Below, one piece after another: positions 54,963 through 63,314 of a DNA stretch of 64,000 nt (the stretch's first letter is position 1; every line of letters starts with the position of its first letter). A program made the translations under genes and the position numbers. The DNA comes from Streptomyces finlayi. Its GTDB lineage: Bacteria > Actinomycetota > Actinomycetes > Streptomycetales > Streptomycetaceae. The notes under the pieces were generated by a model. That model saw nothing but the letters and a program-made list of their open reading frames with translations. It made no database searches and had not been told where the DNA came from. The stretch lies in assembly GCF_014216315.1 (NCBI RefSeq), contig NZ_CP045702.1, forward strand, positions 4,650,001-4,714,000. Direction: 5' to 3'.

Positions 54963-55673
54963 TCAGAGGGCGGCGGGTCGCTTCGCCGGGACGGGCTCGC
55001 CGAATGCGGAGAACTCCACGGTCAGCGGTGGGCGTCCCCGGTCGGTGACGCGCATCTTCAGGACGTAGGGCGTGCCCTCCGCGGCGACGCTCGCCGTCCA
55101 GGAGCCCCCGGCGGGAGTGCCGGTCAGAGTGAGCGTCGGCCTGCCACCGGCAGACACCCGCGCCCCCATGTGCGCGGAGCCGCTCGTCGCCGCCAGGCGG
55201 TCGAGCAGGCGCTGCGGGTCGCAGTAGCGCAGGCTCTCCGCCGTGCGCCGGTCGTCGGGGCGTGCCTTCACCCAGCGACCCGTGAGCTTCTTGACCTCGG
55301 CGTCGTCGGCGGCGTCGCCGGGGCTGTCCGCCGAGGCCGCCCGCAGCATCGCCTCGTCGGACTTGGTGTAGACCGCGCCGTCGGCCCGGATCGGTTCCAT
55401 GGTCCCCGCCGACCCCATGGAGAACGTCCCCGTGCAGGCGCCGCGCGCCCCGGCCGCGACGAACACCTGGACCGAGCCGTCCGCCGACTCCGTCGTCACG
55501 GCCAGTCGTACGGACGTGGCGGCCCGGGTCGCGGCGATCGCCTTGTCGGTGACCTCCGGAGCCGTGAGGCCGGCGAACGGGCTCTGCGGCCCGGAGCCTT
55601 CGAGGAACGCGTCGCAGGCGGTGAGGCCGAGCATCGCGACGGTGCAGAGAGCGGCTGCGGCGGTGCGGGCTAC
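54963..55673 (-). pseudogene. Lipoprotein gene truncated at its 5' end
   Basis: The body encodes a lipoprotein: TAAAALCTVAMLGLTACDAF contains the signal core and lipobox, then a domain of about 210 residues (SVRLAVTTESADGSVQVFV, GRWVKARPDDRRTAESLRYC, LTLTGTPAGGSWTASV) of the LppX/LprG-like general type. There is no start codon before the signal core: the frame simply continues into antisense of a DNA methylase fragment. The true start and n-region have been lost at the junction near 55673. A fused start further upstream could still be used, but would spoil the signal peptide. Confidence 0.65.
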
Positions 55674-55936
55674 GGGACCCCTGGTTCCTCGCCGGCTTCC
55701 TGCGTGGCACCGCCAACAACCGGCAGGCCAGCAGCTACGCCTCCACCGCCACCCGGCTCGACGCCCGGCGGCTCCAGCTGCCACGGCTGCCGCTGTCCGA
55801 ACAGCGGCGGTACGGGGAGCGGTTCCGGCAGCTCGCCGCGTTCGAGGAGGCGCTGCGGACGGCGGGGCGGCTCGGCGGGCTCCTGGTACAGGGCATGTAC
55901 GACGGGCTGACGGACGGCACGGTCGCCCCGAAGTGA
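55673..55936 (+). pseudogene. C-terminal fragment of an N-6 DNA methylase
   Basis: The frame RDPWFLAGFLRGTANNRQAS, then YASTATRLDARRLQLPRLPL, SEQRRYGERFRQLAAFEEAL and LVQGMYDGLTDGTVAPK, is the end of the type-I-like adenine methylases found in many Streptomyces. The SAM-binding and NPPY catalytic domains are missing. It begins exactly where the divergent lipoprotein loses its start. Confidence 0.75.
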
Positions 55937-55943
55937 CGTGAAC

Positions 55944-55963
55944 CACAACGGTTGTGCACAACC
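55944..55963. promoter_or_regulatory. Two nested palindromes upstream of the kinase operon
   Basis: CACAAC-G-GTTGTG and GGTTGTGCACAACC overlap, both perfect. They lie 72 bases before the next start codon, fitting a repressor operator. Confidence 0.55.
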
Positions 55964-56034
55964 CGGGACCGGGTGTCCGTGTCGGTGTATACGCTCACTG
56001 CACACGTCCGACATACGCCTTCCAGGAGCGTCAC

Positions 56035-56727
56035 ATGCACGGCTACGGCTATCCGCCGGAGCAGCCTCCGAAGAGTCGCCCGTCCTCGGCGGCGCTGACG
56101 GCACTGCGCGTGCTTTTCGTGGCGCTGACCGTGCTGAGTTGCGGTTTTCTGGCCTGGGCCGCGATGCTGCGGCTCGCGATCGTGACCCGCAAGGGGCGTG
56201 ACTTCGGGCTGCTCGCGCTCGTGTTCGCGCTCAACACGGGCCTCTTCGCGTTCATGATCGCCATGCCGGAGGACCCTGAGGAGACGTCCGACGCCGAGGC
56301 GCTCATCGGCGTCTCCTGGATGTTCGGCGTGATGTTCGCCGTCGTCGCCTATTACCTCTACGCGGAGATACGCCACTACGGCCCGGCGGGACCCCACGGC
56401 AGCCCCCGCCCGCCGCTGCCGCAACCGCGGTCCCAGCCGCAGCCCCAGCCGCAGGGTCACGGTCAGGGACAGTACGGCGGATACGCCCCCCGGCAGCACA
56501 CCCCGTCGCCGTCCGACCGGCAGCCCCCGCCCCCCGGCTACGGCTACCCGCCCACCACCGCGCCCCAGCCGGCGGCCCCGCCCCTGCCGCCCACGCGCAC
56601 CCCGCCGCCCGCCGCACCCCTGCCCACGCACACCCCGCCGCCCGCCGCGTCCCAGCGGCTGGACCAGGTCCGCGCCGAGCTCGACGAGCTGAGCGACTAC
56701 CTCCGTAAAGAGGGCGAGGGCCGGTGA
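56035..56727 (+). CDS. Membrane protein with proline-rich cytoplasmic tail
   Basis: A 230-residue protein. Three hydrophobic segments (LRVLFVALTVLSCGFLAWAA, FGLLALVFALNTGLFAFMIA, SWMFGVMFAVVAYYLYAEI) are followed by about 100 residues of Pro/Gln/Gly/Tyr-rich sequence and a short C-terminal helix (LDQVRAELDELSDYLRKEG). Ribosome site CAGGAG. The stop overlaps the Ser/Thr kinase start (GTGA), so it is probably a partner or substrate of the kinase. Function unknown. Confidence 0.85.
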   Translation: MHGYGYPPEQPPKSRPSSAALTALRVLFVALTVLSCGFLAWAAMLRLAIVTRKGRDFGLLALVFALNTGLFAFMIAMPEDPEETSDAEALIGVSWMFGVMFAVVAYYLYAEIRHYGPAGPHGSPRPPLPQPRSQPQPQPQGHGQGQYGGYAPRQHTPSPSDRQPPPPGYGYPPTTAPQPAAPPLPPTRTPPPAAPLPTHTPPPAASQRLDQVRAELDELSDYLRKEGEGR

Positions 56728-58283
56728 CCGGACGCGTCATCGCCGGGCGGTACGAGCTGGCGACCATCCTGGGCCAGGGCGGTATGGGCCAGGTGTGGAC
56801 GGCGTACGACCGGCGGCTCGACCGCCGGGTCGCCGTGAAGCTGCTGCGCCCTGACCGGGTGGCCGGGCCCACCGGCAGCGACGCCGCCGACGAGCTCCGG
56901 CGCCGCTTCGTGCGCGAGTGCCGGGTCACCGCGCAGGTCGACCACCCCGGGCTGGTCACCGTCCACGACGCGGGCAACGACGCCGACGACCTCTTCCTGG
57001 TCATGCAGTACGTCGAGGGTGCCGACCTCGCCGACCATCTCGCCGAACACGATCCGTACCCATGGCCCTGGGCCGTCGCGGTCGCCGCGCAGCTCTGCGC
57101 CGTGCTGTCCGCCGTGCACGCGGTGCCGATCGTGCACCGCGACCTGAAGCCCCGCAACGTGATGGTGCGCCCCGACGGCACCGTCACCGTCCTCGACCTG
57201 GGCGTCGCCTCCGTCCTCGACACGGACACGACCCGGCTCACGCACACCGGTTCACCGATCGGCTCCCCGGCCTACATGGCCCCCGAGCAGGCGATGGGCG
57301 GCGCCGTCGGCCCGTACACCGACCTCTACGCCCTCGGCGTCCTCCTCCACGAACTTCTCAGCGGAGACGTCCCCTTCGCCGGGTCGACCGCGCTCGGCGT
57401 CCTGCACCGCCACCTCTACGAGCCACCGCTCCCGGTCCGCCACCTCAGGGCCGAAGTCCCGGCGCAGCTCGAAGCGCTCGTCCTGCGGCTGCTGTCCAAG
57501 GACCCGCAGGCCAGGCCCGCCTCCGCCCAGGAGGTGTACGAGACGCTCGCGCCCCTGCTGCCCGCCCGGGGCGCGCCGGCCGGTCCGCTCGACCCGACCC
57601 GCCCCTTCCTGCGGCCGCACGCCCCGTGGCCCGACCGGGCCGCCGCAGACCGGGCCCCCGCACCCGTGGCGCGGCCCTCCGCGCCCGACCCCCGCTCCCC
57701 GGCCCACGCCCGCCCGGATGTCGCCCGCGCCGTCGACGAGGTGAAACAGCTCCTCGTCGAGGGCCGGATCACCCAGGCCGTGGACATCCTCGGAGGCATC
57801 CTCCCGGCCGCCGCGGCCGAACACGGCGAGCACTCACCCGTCGTCCGCATCCTGCGCAAGCAGTACGCGGCCACGCTGATGGACGACGGGCAGTACCGGC
57901 GCGCCCTGCCCGAGCTGCGCAGACTCGCCGACGACCGCACGGCGGGTGCGGGCCCGGCCGACGCGCAGACGCTCCAGTTCCGTTACGACGCGGCGCAGTG
58001 CCTGGAACAGCTCGGCGAGCCCGCCGCCGCACTCGCCGAGTACCGAGCGGTTCTTCCGTACTACGAGAACACGTACGGGGCCTTCACCTCCGACCCCGGC
58101 CGGGCCTTCGACATCAGGCACCGCATCGGTCATCTCCTGCTCGCGGTGGGCGATCACGCCGCAGGGCGCGGACAGCTGCAGACCCTGCTGTACGACGCGG
58201 AGCGGGTCTACGGTCCGCACCACCCGCTCCCGGTGGAACTGCGCAGACAACTGGAGCATCAGCGGGACGTCCGGGGCGGCTGA
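56724..58283 (+). CDS. Ser/Thr protein kinase with C-terminal TPR-like domain
   Basis: A 519-residue Hanks-type kinase. Gly loop GQGGMGQVW, Lys in VAVKLL, catalytic loop HRDLKPRNV, metal motif DLG in place of DFG, and APEQAMGG. The kinase domain takes about 275 residues. After a Pro-rich linker the C-terminus (EVKQLLVEGRITQAVDILGG, LRKQYAATLMDDGQYRRALP, AQCLEQLGEPAAALAEYRAV) looks like TPR repeats. No transmembrane segment, so it is a soluble kinase; it may act on the coupled membrane protein. Confidence 0.93.
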   Translation: MTGRVIAGRYELATILGQGGMGQVWTAYDRRLDRRVAVKLLRPDRVAGPTGSDAADELRRRFVRECRVTAQVDHPGLVTVHDAGNDADDLFLVMQYVEGADLADHLAEHDPYPWPWAVAVAAQLCAVLSAVHAVPIVHRDLKPRNVMVRPDGTVTVLDLGVASVLDTDTTRLTHTGSPIGSPAYMAPEQAMGGAVGPYTDLYALGVLLHELLSGDVPFAGSTALGVLHRHLYEPPLPVRHLRAEVPAQLEALVLRLLSKDPQARPASAQEVYETLAPLLPARGAPAGPLDPTRPFLRPHAPWPDRAAADRAPAPVARPSAPDPRSPAHARPDVARAVDEVKQLLVEGRITQAVDILGGILPAAAAEHGEHSPVVRILRKQYAATLMDDGQYRRALPELRRLADDRTAGAGPADAQTLQFRYDAAQCLEQLGEPAAALAEYRAVLPYYENTYGAFTSDPGRAFDIRHRIGHLLLAVGDHAAGRGQLQTLLYDAERVYGPHHPLPVELRRQLEHQRDVRGG

Positions 58284-58454
58284 CGGCCCTGTCCGGTGGC
58301 CGAACGCGTGCCCCGAAGGCCCCGCCCGCGCGCCGCATCCCCAACTCCTCCCGAATCGTTGGTCGAATCAGTGGCCCCAACCCCGTCCACTGCCTAACAT
58401 CGATCACCGCAAGGCTTTGTGCACTGATGCACAAACTCTCCCCGGGAGGCTCCT

Positions 58455-59111
58455 TTGCACCGCCGCCGTCGCACCGCGCTCTCCGTCTCAGCCGCACTGC
58501 TCGTCGGGGTGCCGCTCCTCTCCGCCTGCGGGAGCGAAGCCCATCCGGGCGCCGCGGCCCTGGTGGGCGGGGACCGCATCGAGGTGTCGACGCTCCAGGC
58601 ACAGGTGGCGGACGTACGCAGCGCCCAGGAGAGCTCGGCGCAGTCCGCGGAGCTGGTGAAGGGCTCCGGGCAGCTGAGCCGCGCCACCCTGCACGGAATC
58701 ATCTTCGGGCGGATCCTGGACCGGGCGTCGAAGGACGCCGGGGTGACGGTCAGCCGCAAGGAGATCCAGGAGATGCGCCTGGCGGCCGCCGCCCAGTCCG
58801 GCGGTGACAAGCAGCTCCAGGAGATGATGCTCCAGCAGCGCTGGGTGGCCCCCGGCCAGATCGAGAGCAACCTGCGCCGGGAGGTCCAACTTCCGAAGCT
58901 GGCCCAGGCGCTCGGCACCGATCTGTCGTCCCCGGATGGCCAGAAGGTCGTCGGGCAGGCGCTCGCCAAGGCGTCGAAGGCCCTCGACATCGACGTCAAT
59001 CCGCGCTTCGGCGTCTGGGACGACGAGCAGATCCAGCTCGGCAACTACAAGGCCCCGTGGATCACCCAGGTCACCGAGTTCGAGCAGCCGGCCCCCGAGA
59101 CAGGCGCCTGA
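58455..59111 (+). CDS. SurA N-terminal-type lipoprotein
   Basis: A 218-residue lipoprotein. Signal HRRRRTALSVSAALLVGVPL with lipobox LSAC; then VGGDRIEVSTLQAQVADVRS and helices typical of SurA-N/trigger-factor-like chaperones, without a parvulin PPIase domain. It may assist folding of exported proteins. The start is a TTG behind an excellent GGGAGG, 5 bases away. It precedes mazG, as in other Streptomyces. Confidence 0.9.
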   Translation: MHRRRRTALSVSAALLVGVPLLSACGSEAHPGAAALVGGDRIEVSTLQAQVADVRSAQESSAQSAELVKGSGQLSRATLHGIIFGRILDRASKDAGVTVSRKEIQEMRLAAAAQSGGDKQLQEMMLQQRWVAPGQIESNLRREVQLPKLAQALGTDLSSPDGQKVVGQALAKASKALDIDVNPRFGVWDDEQIQLGNYKAPWITQVTEFEQPAPETGA

Positions 59112-59145
59112 CCGGGGCGGGCGCGGGCCGAGGTAGGTTCGGGGG

Positions 59146-60120
59146 GTGAACGCTGAAGCCCCCGGCGACCCCGGCCGTATCGTCCTGCTCACCGCCAGCC
59201 ACCGGGTGGCCCCCGGGCTGCTGTCCTGGCCCGCCTGGCAGACCCTGCACGCGGCGGACCGGGTGGTGTGCGGTGAGCAGGCCCATCCGCAACTGCCGTA
59301 TCTCCGAGAGGCGGGCGTCACGGTCGAGCACGGCGTTGCCTCAGCCCAGGAACTCGTCGACGACTGCGCCGGCGGCCGGACCGTGGTGGTGCTGGTGGGC
59401 GGCGAAGGGAACCAGCCGCTGACCGACGGGCTCGCCCGGCTCGGCGGATCGGGCCGGGTGCAGATGCCGGACCTGGAGCTGCTGCCCGGTTCGTACGATC
59501 TGCCGGGCGCCCGGCTCCTCGATCTCGTCCAGGTCATGGACCGCATCAGGCTCGCCTGCCCGTGGTCCTCGCAGAAGACGCACGAGGGCCTCGCCAAGTA
59601 CGCCATCGAGGAGGCGTACGAGCTCGTCGAGGCGATCGAGGACGGCGACCGGGACGAACTGCGTGAGGAGCTGGGGGACGTCCTGCTCCAGGTCGTCTTC
59701 CACGCCCGGATCGCGCAGGAAGATCCCGACGAGCCGTTCGACATCGACGACGTCGCGGCCGGCCTCGTGGAGAAGCTGATCCACCGCCACCCGCACGTCT
59801 TCGGCGACGAGAGCGCGGAGACTCCCGAGGACGTCCACGCGCACTGGCAGCGCACCAAGGCGATCGAGAAGCAGCGCGACTCGGTCACCGAAGGTGTCCC
59901 GCTCGGCCAGCCAGGCCTGGCCCTGGCCGCCAAGCTGGGCAGCCGGGTCCGCGGTGCCGGGCTCGATGTCCCGCTTCCCGCGGGTGACTCCGTCGGATAC
60001 GAACTCCTCGCCCTCGCCGTGCGGGCCGAACAGGACGGAACCGACCCGGAGGCGGCCCTGCGCGCGGCGGCCCGCACCTACCGCGACGCGATCCTGGCGG
60101 CGGAGGGCAACGCCCGTTAG
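59146..60120 (+). CDS. mazG: Nucleoside triphosphate pyrophosphohydrolase, MazG family
   Basis: A 324-residue housecleaning enzyme hydrolysing (d)NTPs to monophosphates. The MazG core is KYAIEEAYELVEAIEDGDRD (E-E-x-x-E) and ELREELGDVLLQVVFHARIA, with a second partial MazG helix set near the end. The first 120 residues look like a vestigial tetrapyrrole-methylase domain, as in long actinobacterial MazG. GTG start with no good ribosome site. Confidence 0.93.
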   Translation: MNAEAPGDPGRIVLLTASHRVAPGLLSWPAWQTLHAADRVVCGEQAHPQLPYLREAGVTVEHGVASAQELVDDCAGGRTVVVLVGGEGNQPLTDGLARLGGSGRVQMPDLELLPGSYDLPGARLLDLVQVMDRIRLACPWSSQKTHEGLAKYAIEEAYELVEAIEDGDRDELREELGDVLLQVVFHARIAQEDPDEPFDIDDVAAGLVEKLIHRHPHVFGDESAETPEDVHAHWQRTKAIEKQRDSVTEGVPLGQPGLALAAKLGSRVRGAGLDVPLPAGDSVGYELLALAVRAEQDGTDPEAALRAAARTYRDAILAAEGNAR

Positions 60121-60182
60121 CACGGTGTCCCCAGGACCGGTCGAGGTGTGAGGGGACAGGGCGTGGACGGGGAGTTCGCCCC

Positions 60183-60299
60183 GCGGCGGCCGAGGAGTGG
60201 TTCGCCAAGGCGCTGGAGATCGGACACCACGCCGCCGAGCGGATGATCGCGGAGCTGCGGTCCAAGGGCGGTGAGGCGGCGGCTAACGTCGAGGGGTGA
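60183..60299 (+). pseudogene. C-terminal remnant of a Sel1/TPR-repeat gene
   Basis: The frame AAAEEWFAKALEIGHHAAER then MIAELRSKGGEAAANVEG and stop fits the end of a Sel1-like repeat protein (A-x-x-W-x-x-x-A-x-x-x-G-H-x-x-A). It still ends in a GTGA overlap with the P450 start, as if a whole upstream operon gene had been deleted apart from its tail. No start or longer frame is present. Confidence 0.6.
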
Positions 60300-61735
60300 A
60301 CGAGAGCCCCGCCGACGCCGCCGCAGACAGCCCCGCCGAAGGCCCCGCGAGCAACCCCTCCGAGGCTCTCGGGGGCAGCTCCGCCGAGGCACCGACGGGC
60401 AGCCCCACCGGCCCCCGCCCCGATCCGGCCCCCGCCGGCTGTCCCGTGGGCCACGCGGCCGTGCCTCCCGCGCTCCCCGTCCCCGAGCTCTTCACCTGGG
60501 AGTTCGCCACCGATCCGTACCCCGCGTACGCCTGGCTGCGCGAGCACAGCCCCGTGCACCGGACGACGCTGCCCAGCGGGGTCGAGGCCTGGCTCGTGAC
60601 CCGGTACGCGGATGCCAGGCAGGCACTCGCCGACGCCCGGCTGTCCAAGAACCCGGCGAACCACACCGGATCGGCGCACGCCAAGGGCCGGACGGGCATC
60701 CCGGGGGAGCGCAAGGCGGAGCTGATGACGCATCTGCTGAACATCGACCCTCCGGACCACACCCGGCTGCGCCGCCTCGTCGCCAAGGCGTTCACCCCGC
60801 GCCGGGTCGCCGAGTTCGCGCCACGCGTGCAGGAGCTGACGGACCGCCTCATCGACGATTTCATCGCAGAGGGGAAAGCGGACCTCATCCACGACTTCGC
60901 GTTCCCGCTGCCCATCTACGCGATCTGCGACCTGCTCGGCGTCCCGCCGGAGGACCAGGACGACTTCCGCGACTGGGCGGGCATGATGATCCGGCACGGC
61001 GGCGGCCCGCGCGGCGGAGTGGCCAGATCCGTGAAGAAGATGCGTAACTACCTCGCCGAACTGATCCACCGCAAACGGGAGAATCCGGGTGACGACCTGA
61101 TTTCGGGTCTGATCCGGGCGAGCGACCACGGCGAGCACCTCACCGAGAACGAGGCCGCCGCGATGGCCTTCATCCTTCTCTTCGCCGGTTTCGAGACAAC
61201 CGTCAACCTGATCGGCAACGGGACGTACGCCCTGCTGCGCAACCCCGGCGAGCGCGAAAGGCTTCAGCGTTCGCTCGCCGCGGGCGAGACGGACCTCCTC
61301 GCCACCGGCCTGGAGGAACTGCTGCGGTACGACGGTCCGGTGGAGCTCGCGACGTGGCGGTACGCGACGGAGCCCGTCACGCTCGGCGGGCAGGAGATCG
61401 CCGCGGGGGACCCCGTACTGGTGGTCCTCGCGGCCGCAGACCGGGACCCGGAGCGATTCCGCGATCCGGACACCCTGGACCTTGCACGGAGTGACAATCA
61501 GCACGTGGGATACGGGCACGGCATCCACTACTGCCTGGGAGCGCCGCTCGCCCGTCTGGAAGGGCAGACCGCGCTGGCAACGCTGCTGAGACGCCTCCCT
61601 GACCTGCGTCTTGCGGTGGAACCTGACGATTTGCGATGGCGTGGCGGGCTCATCATGCGCGGACTGCGCACCCTTCCGGTGGAGTTCGCATCCGGATTGC
61701 CGTCCGCGCAAGGTGACACTCCGTCAACTCTGTGA
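60296..61735 (+). CDS. Cytochrome P450, CYP107U-like
   Basis: A 479-residue soluble P450. Oxygen-binding helix LFAGFETTVNLIG (A-G-x-x-T), E-L-L-R in LEELLRYDGP, and the haem loop GYGHGIHYCLGAPLARLE with the Cys ligand. An N-terminal extension of about 55 residues (Ala/Ser/Pro/Glu-rich, then GCPVGHAAVPP) precedes the conserved fold and is longer than usual. The position next to two rpf genes matches CYP107U1 of S. coelicolor, which is reported to be needed for sporulation. Substrate unknown. Confidence 0.92.
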   Translation: MNESPADAAADSPAEGPASNPSEALGGSSAEAPTGSPTGPRPDPAPAGCPVGHAAVPPALPVPELFTWEFATDPYPAYAWLREHSPVHRTTLPSGVEAWLVTRYADARQALADARLSKNPANHTGSAHAKGRTGIPGERKAELMTHLLNIDPPDHTRLRRLVAKAFTPRRVAEFAPRVQELTDRLIDDFIAEGKADLIHDFAFPLPIYAICDLLGVPPEDQDDFRDWAGMMIRHGGGPRGGVARSVKKMRNYLAELIHRKRENPGDDLISGLIRASDHGEHLTENEAAAMAFILLFAGFETTVNLIGNGTYALLRNPGERERLQRSLAAGETDLLATGLEELLRYDGPVELATWRYATEPVTLGGQEIAAGDPVLVVLAAADRDPERFRDPDTLDLARSDNQHVGYGHGIHYCLGAPLARLEGQTALATLLRRLPDLRLAVEPDDLRWRGGLIMRGLRTLPVEFASGLPSAQGDTPSTL

Positions 61736-61762
61736 CTTTCACGTGATCTCCGCTGCATCGAC

Positions 61763-61792
61763 TTGTGACACACGTTCGAGTCCCGCTAGGTT
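61763..61792 (+). promoter_or_regulatory. Candidate promoter of the first LysM-type rpf gene
   Basis: TTGTGA and TAGGTT with 18 bases between, 48 bases before the start codon. Confidence 0.45.
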
Positions 61793-61840
61793 CACCGTTC
61801 ACCACAGCAGTCACTTGTTCGTCACACGGAAGGCAATCCC

Positions 61841-62848
61841 ATGGGCTCCGCGAACGGCAGACACCGCCGCCCTCGCCAGGCACCCGCCATCGTCGTCGCC
61901 GCAGGCGTGACGGGGTCGGCCATCGCCATCCCGCTGCTCGGCGCGACCGGTGCGCACGCCGCAGACGCCTCGACCTGGGACCGGGTCGCCGAGTGCGAGA
62001 GCGGCGGCATGTGGAGCGCGGACCTGGGCAACGGCTACTACGGCGGCCTCCAGTTCTCGCAGGACACCTGGTCGGCGTACGGTGGCTCGGCGTTCGCGCC
62101 CCGCGCCGACCTCGCCAGCCGCTCGCAGCAGATATCCGTCGCGGAGAAGGTCCTGGAGGACCAGGGCCCGCAGGCGTGGCCGAGCTGCGCGGTGATTTCC
62201 GGGCTCGCGCTGGACGGGGCCCTGCCGGGCGTCGACCCGGGCGGTCTGCCCTCCGCCGACCCTTCGGACTCGCTGCTCCCAACCGACGACGCCTCCGACG
62301 CCCCGTCGGGCGACGCGACGGACGAAGCGAACAAGAAGGATAAGTCCGACAAGTCCGGCGGGACCGCCGGGTCCGGTGAGTCGGACACGGCGAGTGAGTC
62401 CGACAAGAACGGCGAGACCGGCGAGTCGGGCGGGTCCGGCGACTCCGGCGCGACGGCCCCGCCGGCCACCACACCGACGCCCGAGGCGTCCGAGGCGTCC
62501 GCGATCCCGGACGGCACGGACCAGCGTGGCGGCAAGCACCGCGGCACGCCGGCCCCCGAGGCGAGCCTGGACGCGGATCAGGGCGGCGGGCGCGACTCGG
62601 GCCGGCACGCCTCGCGCGGTGGCGACCAGGGGCGCGACACCGTTGCGGTGAGCCCCGACGGCGACTACACCGTCCGGCCCGGCGACAACCTCTGGGCGAT
62701 TGCTGACGCACAGAAGGTTCCCGGCGGCTGGACCGAGCTGTACGAGGCCAACAAGGGCGCGCTCGGCTCCGACCCGGACCTGATCCTCCCCGGCCAGAGC
62801 CTCGATCTGGGGCTGCCGGACGTCGCGGAGGACTCCAAGAGCAACTGA
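61841..62848 (+). CDS. Resuscitation-promoting factor with LysM domain (RpfC-like)
   Basis: A 335-residue secreted muralytic enzyme. Signal peptide ends near ATGAHAADA; the Rpf domain follows (TWDRVAECESGGMW with the catalytic Glu, GNGYYGGLQFSQDTWSAYGG, AEKVLEDQGPQAWPSC). A long acidic, Ser/Asp/Gly/Thr-rich spacer leads to a C-terminal LysM (YTVRPGDNLWAIADAQKVPGG) that binds peptidoglycan. Adjacent to the riboswitch-controlled rpfA, as in S. coelicolor where the pair is SCO3098-SCO3097. Confidence 0.92.
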   Translation: MGSANGRHRRPRQAPAIVVAAGVTGSAIAIPLLGATGAHAADASTWDRVAECESGGMWSADLGNGYYGGLQFSQDTWSAYGGSAFAPRADLASRSQQISVAEKVLEDQGPQAWPSCAVISGLALDGALPGVDPGGLPSADPSDSLLPTDDASDAPSGDATDEANKKDKSDKSGGTAGSGESDTASESDKNGETGESGGSGDSGATAPPATTPTPEASEASAIPDGTDQRGGKHRGTPAPEASLDADQGGGRDSGRHASRGGDQGRDTVAVSPDGDYTVRPGDNLWAIADAQKVPGGWTELYEANKGALGSDPDLILPGQSLDLGLPDVAEDSKSN

Positions 62849-62894
62849 TCCAATTCGGGAAAACACCCCAAATTCGGGGGTAGTTCAGAGGCCT

Positions 62895-62921
62895 ATGTCC
62901 ACTTATGCGTAAGTGAGACAT
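62895..62921 (+). terminator. Hairpin after the first LysM-type rpf gene
   Basis: CACTTA-TGCG-TAAGTG, extended by ATGTC/GACAT with a small bulge, then GGGTCTCTTTGCTT, a partly T-rich tail. Confidence 0.6.
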
Positions 62922-63104
62922 GGGTCTCTTTGCTTCAACTGGCCCGGCATGTCCGGGTGATGCGTCTGTGGCCCCTCCGACCTGCGAAAACGTTCTTCCC
63001 TCCAGGACGACAAATACCCGAATGGCCGGTATGTCCCTCTTTGAATGTCGAGGGTGCCTGTGTTTACGGTCGGAACCGCTCGCACCGCGGGCCCCGTCGA
63101 CCGT

Positions 63105-63300
63105 CACGCCGAATCCTGCCGTCGGTCGAAGGGAACAGACGCGTAAAGCGCCGTAGGCAGGAGCGGGGGACCCAGGTAAGCGCCGGGCCCGATCGTCGAA
63201 GGACGACTCAGGGACCGGCTTGGGGTGAAGTCGCGTGCTAGGACGTGCGACCGGGCAACTCACTTGGCCCGAACCCGACAGCTCACCTCGTAGGCGTCGG
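63105..63300 (+). ncRNA. ydaO-type (c-di-AMP) riboswitch upstream of rpfA
   Basis: The leader carries the conserved parts of the ydaO-yuaA motif: CGCCGAATCCTGCC at the 5' end, AGCGGGGGACCCAGGTAA in the middle, GGGGTGAAGT, and the 3' signature CCCGAACCCGACAGCTCACC then TCGTAGGCGTC. In S. coelicolor this element is reported to lower rpfA expression when c-di-AMP is high. The rpfA ribosome site follows directly. The remaining leader between the hairpin above and 63105 shows no gene. Confidence 0.9.
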
Positions 63301-63314
63301 TGAGGAGAAGCTCC

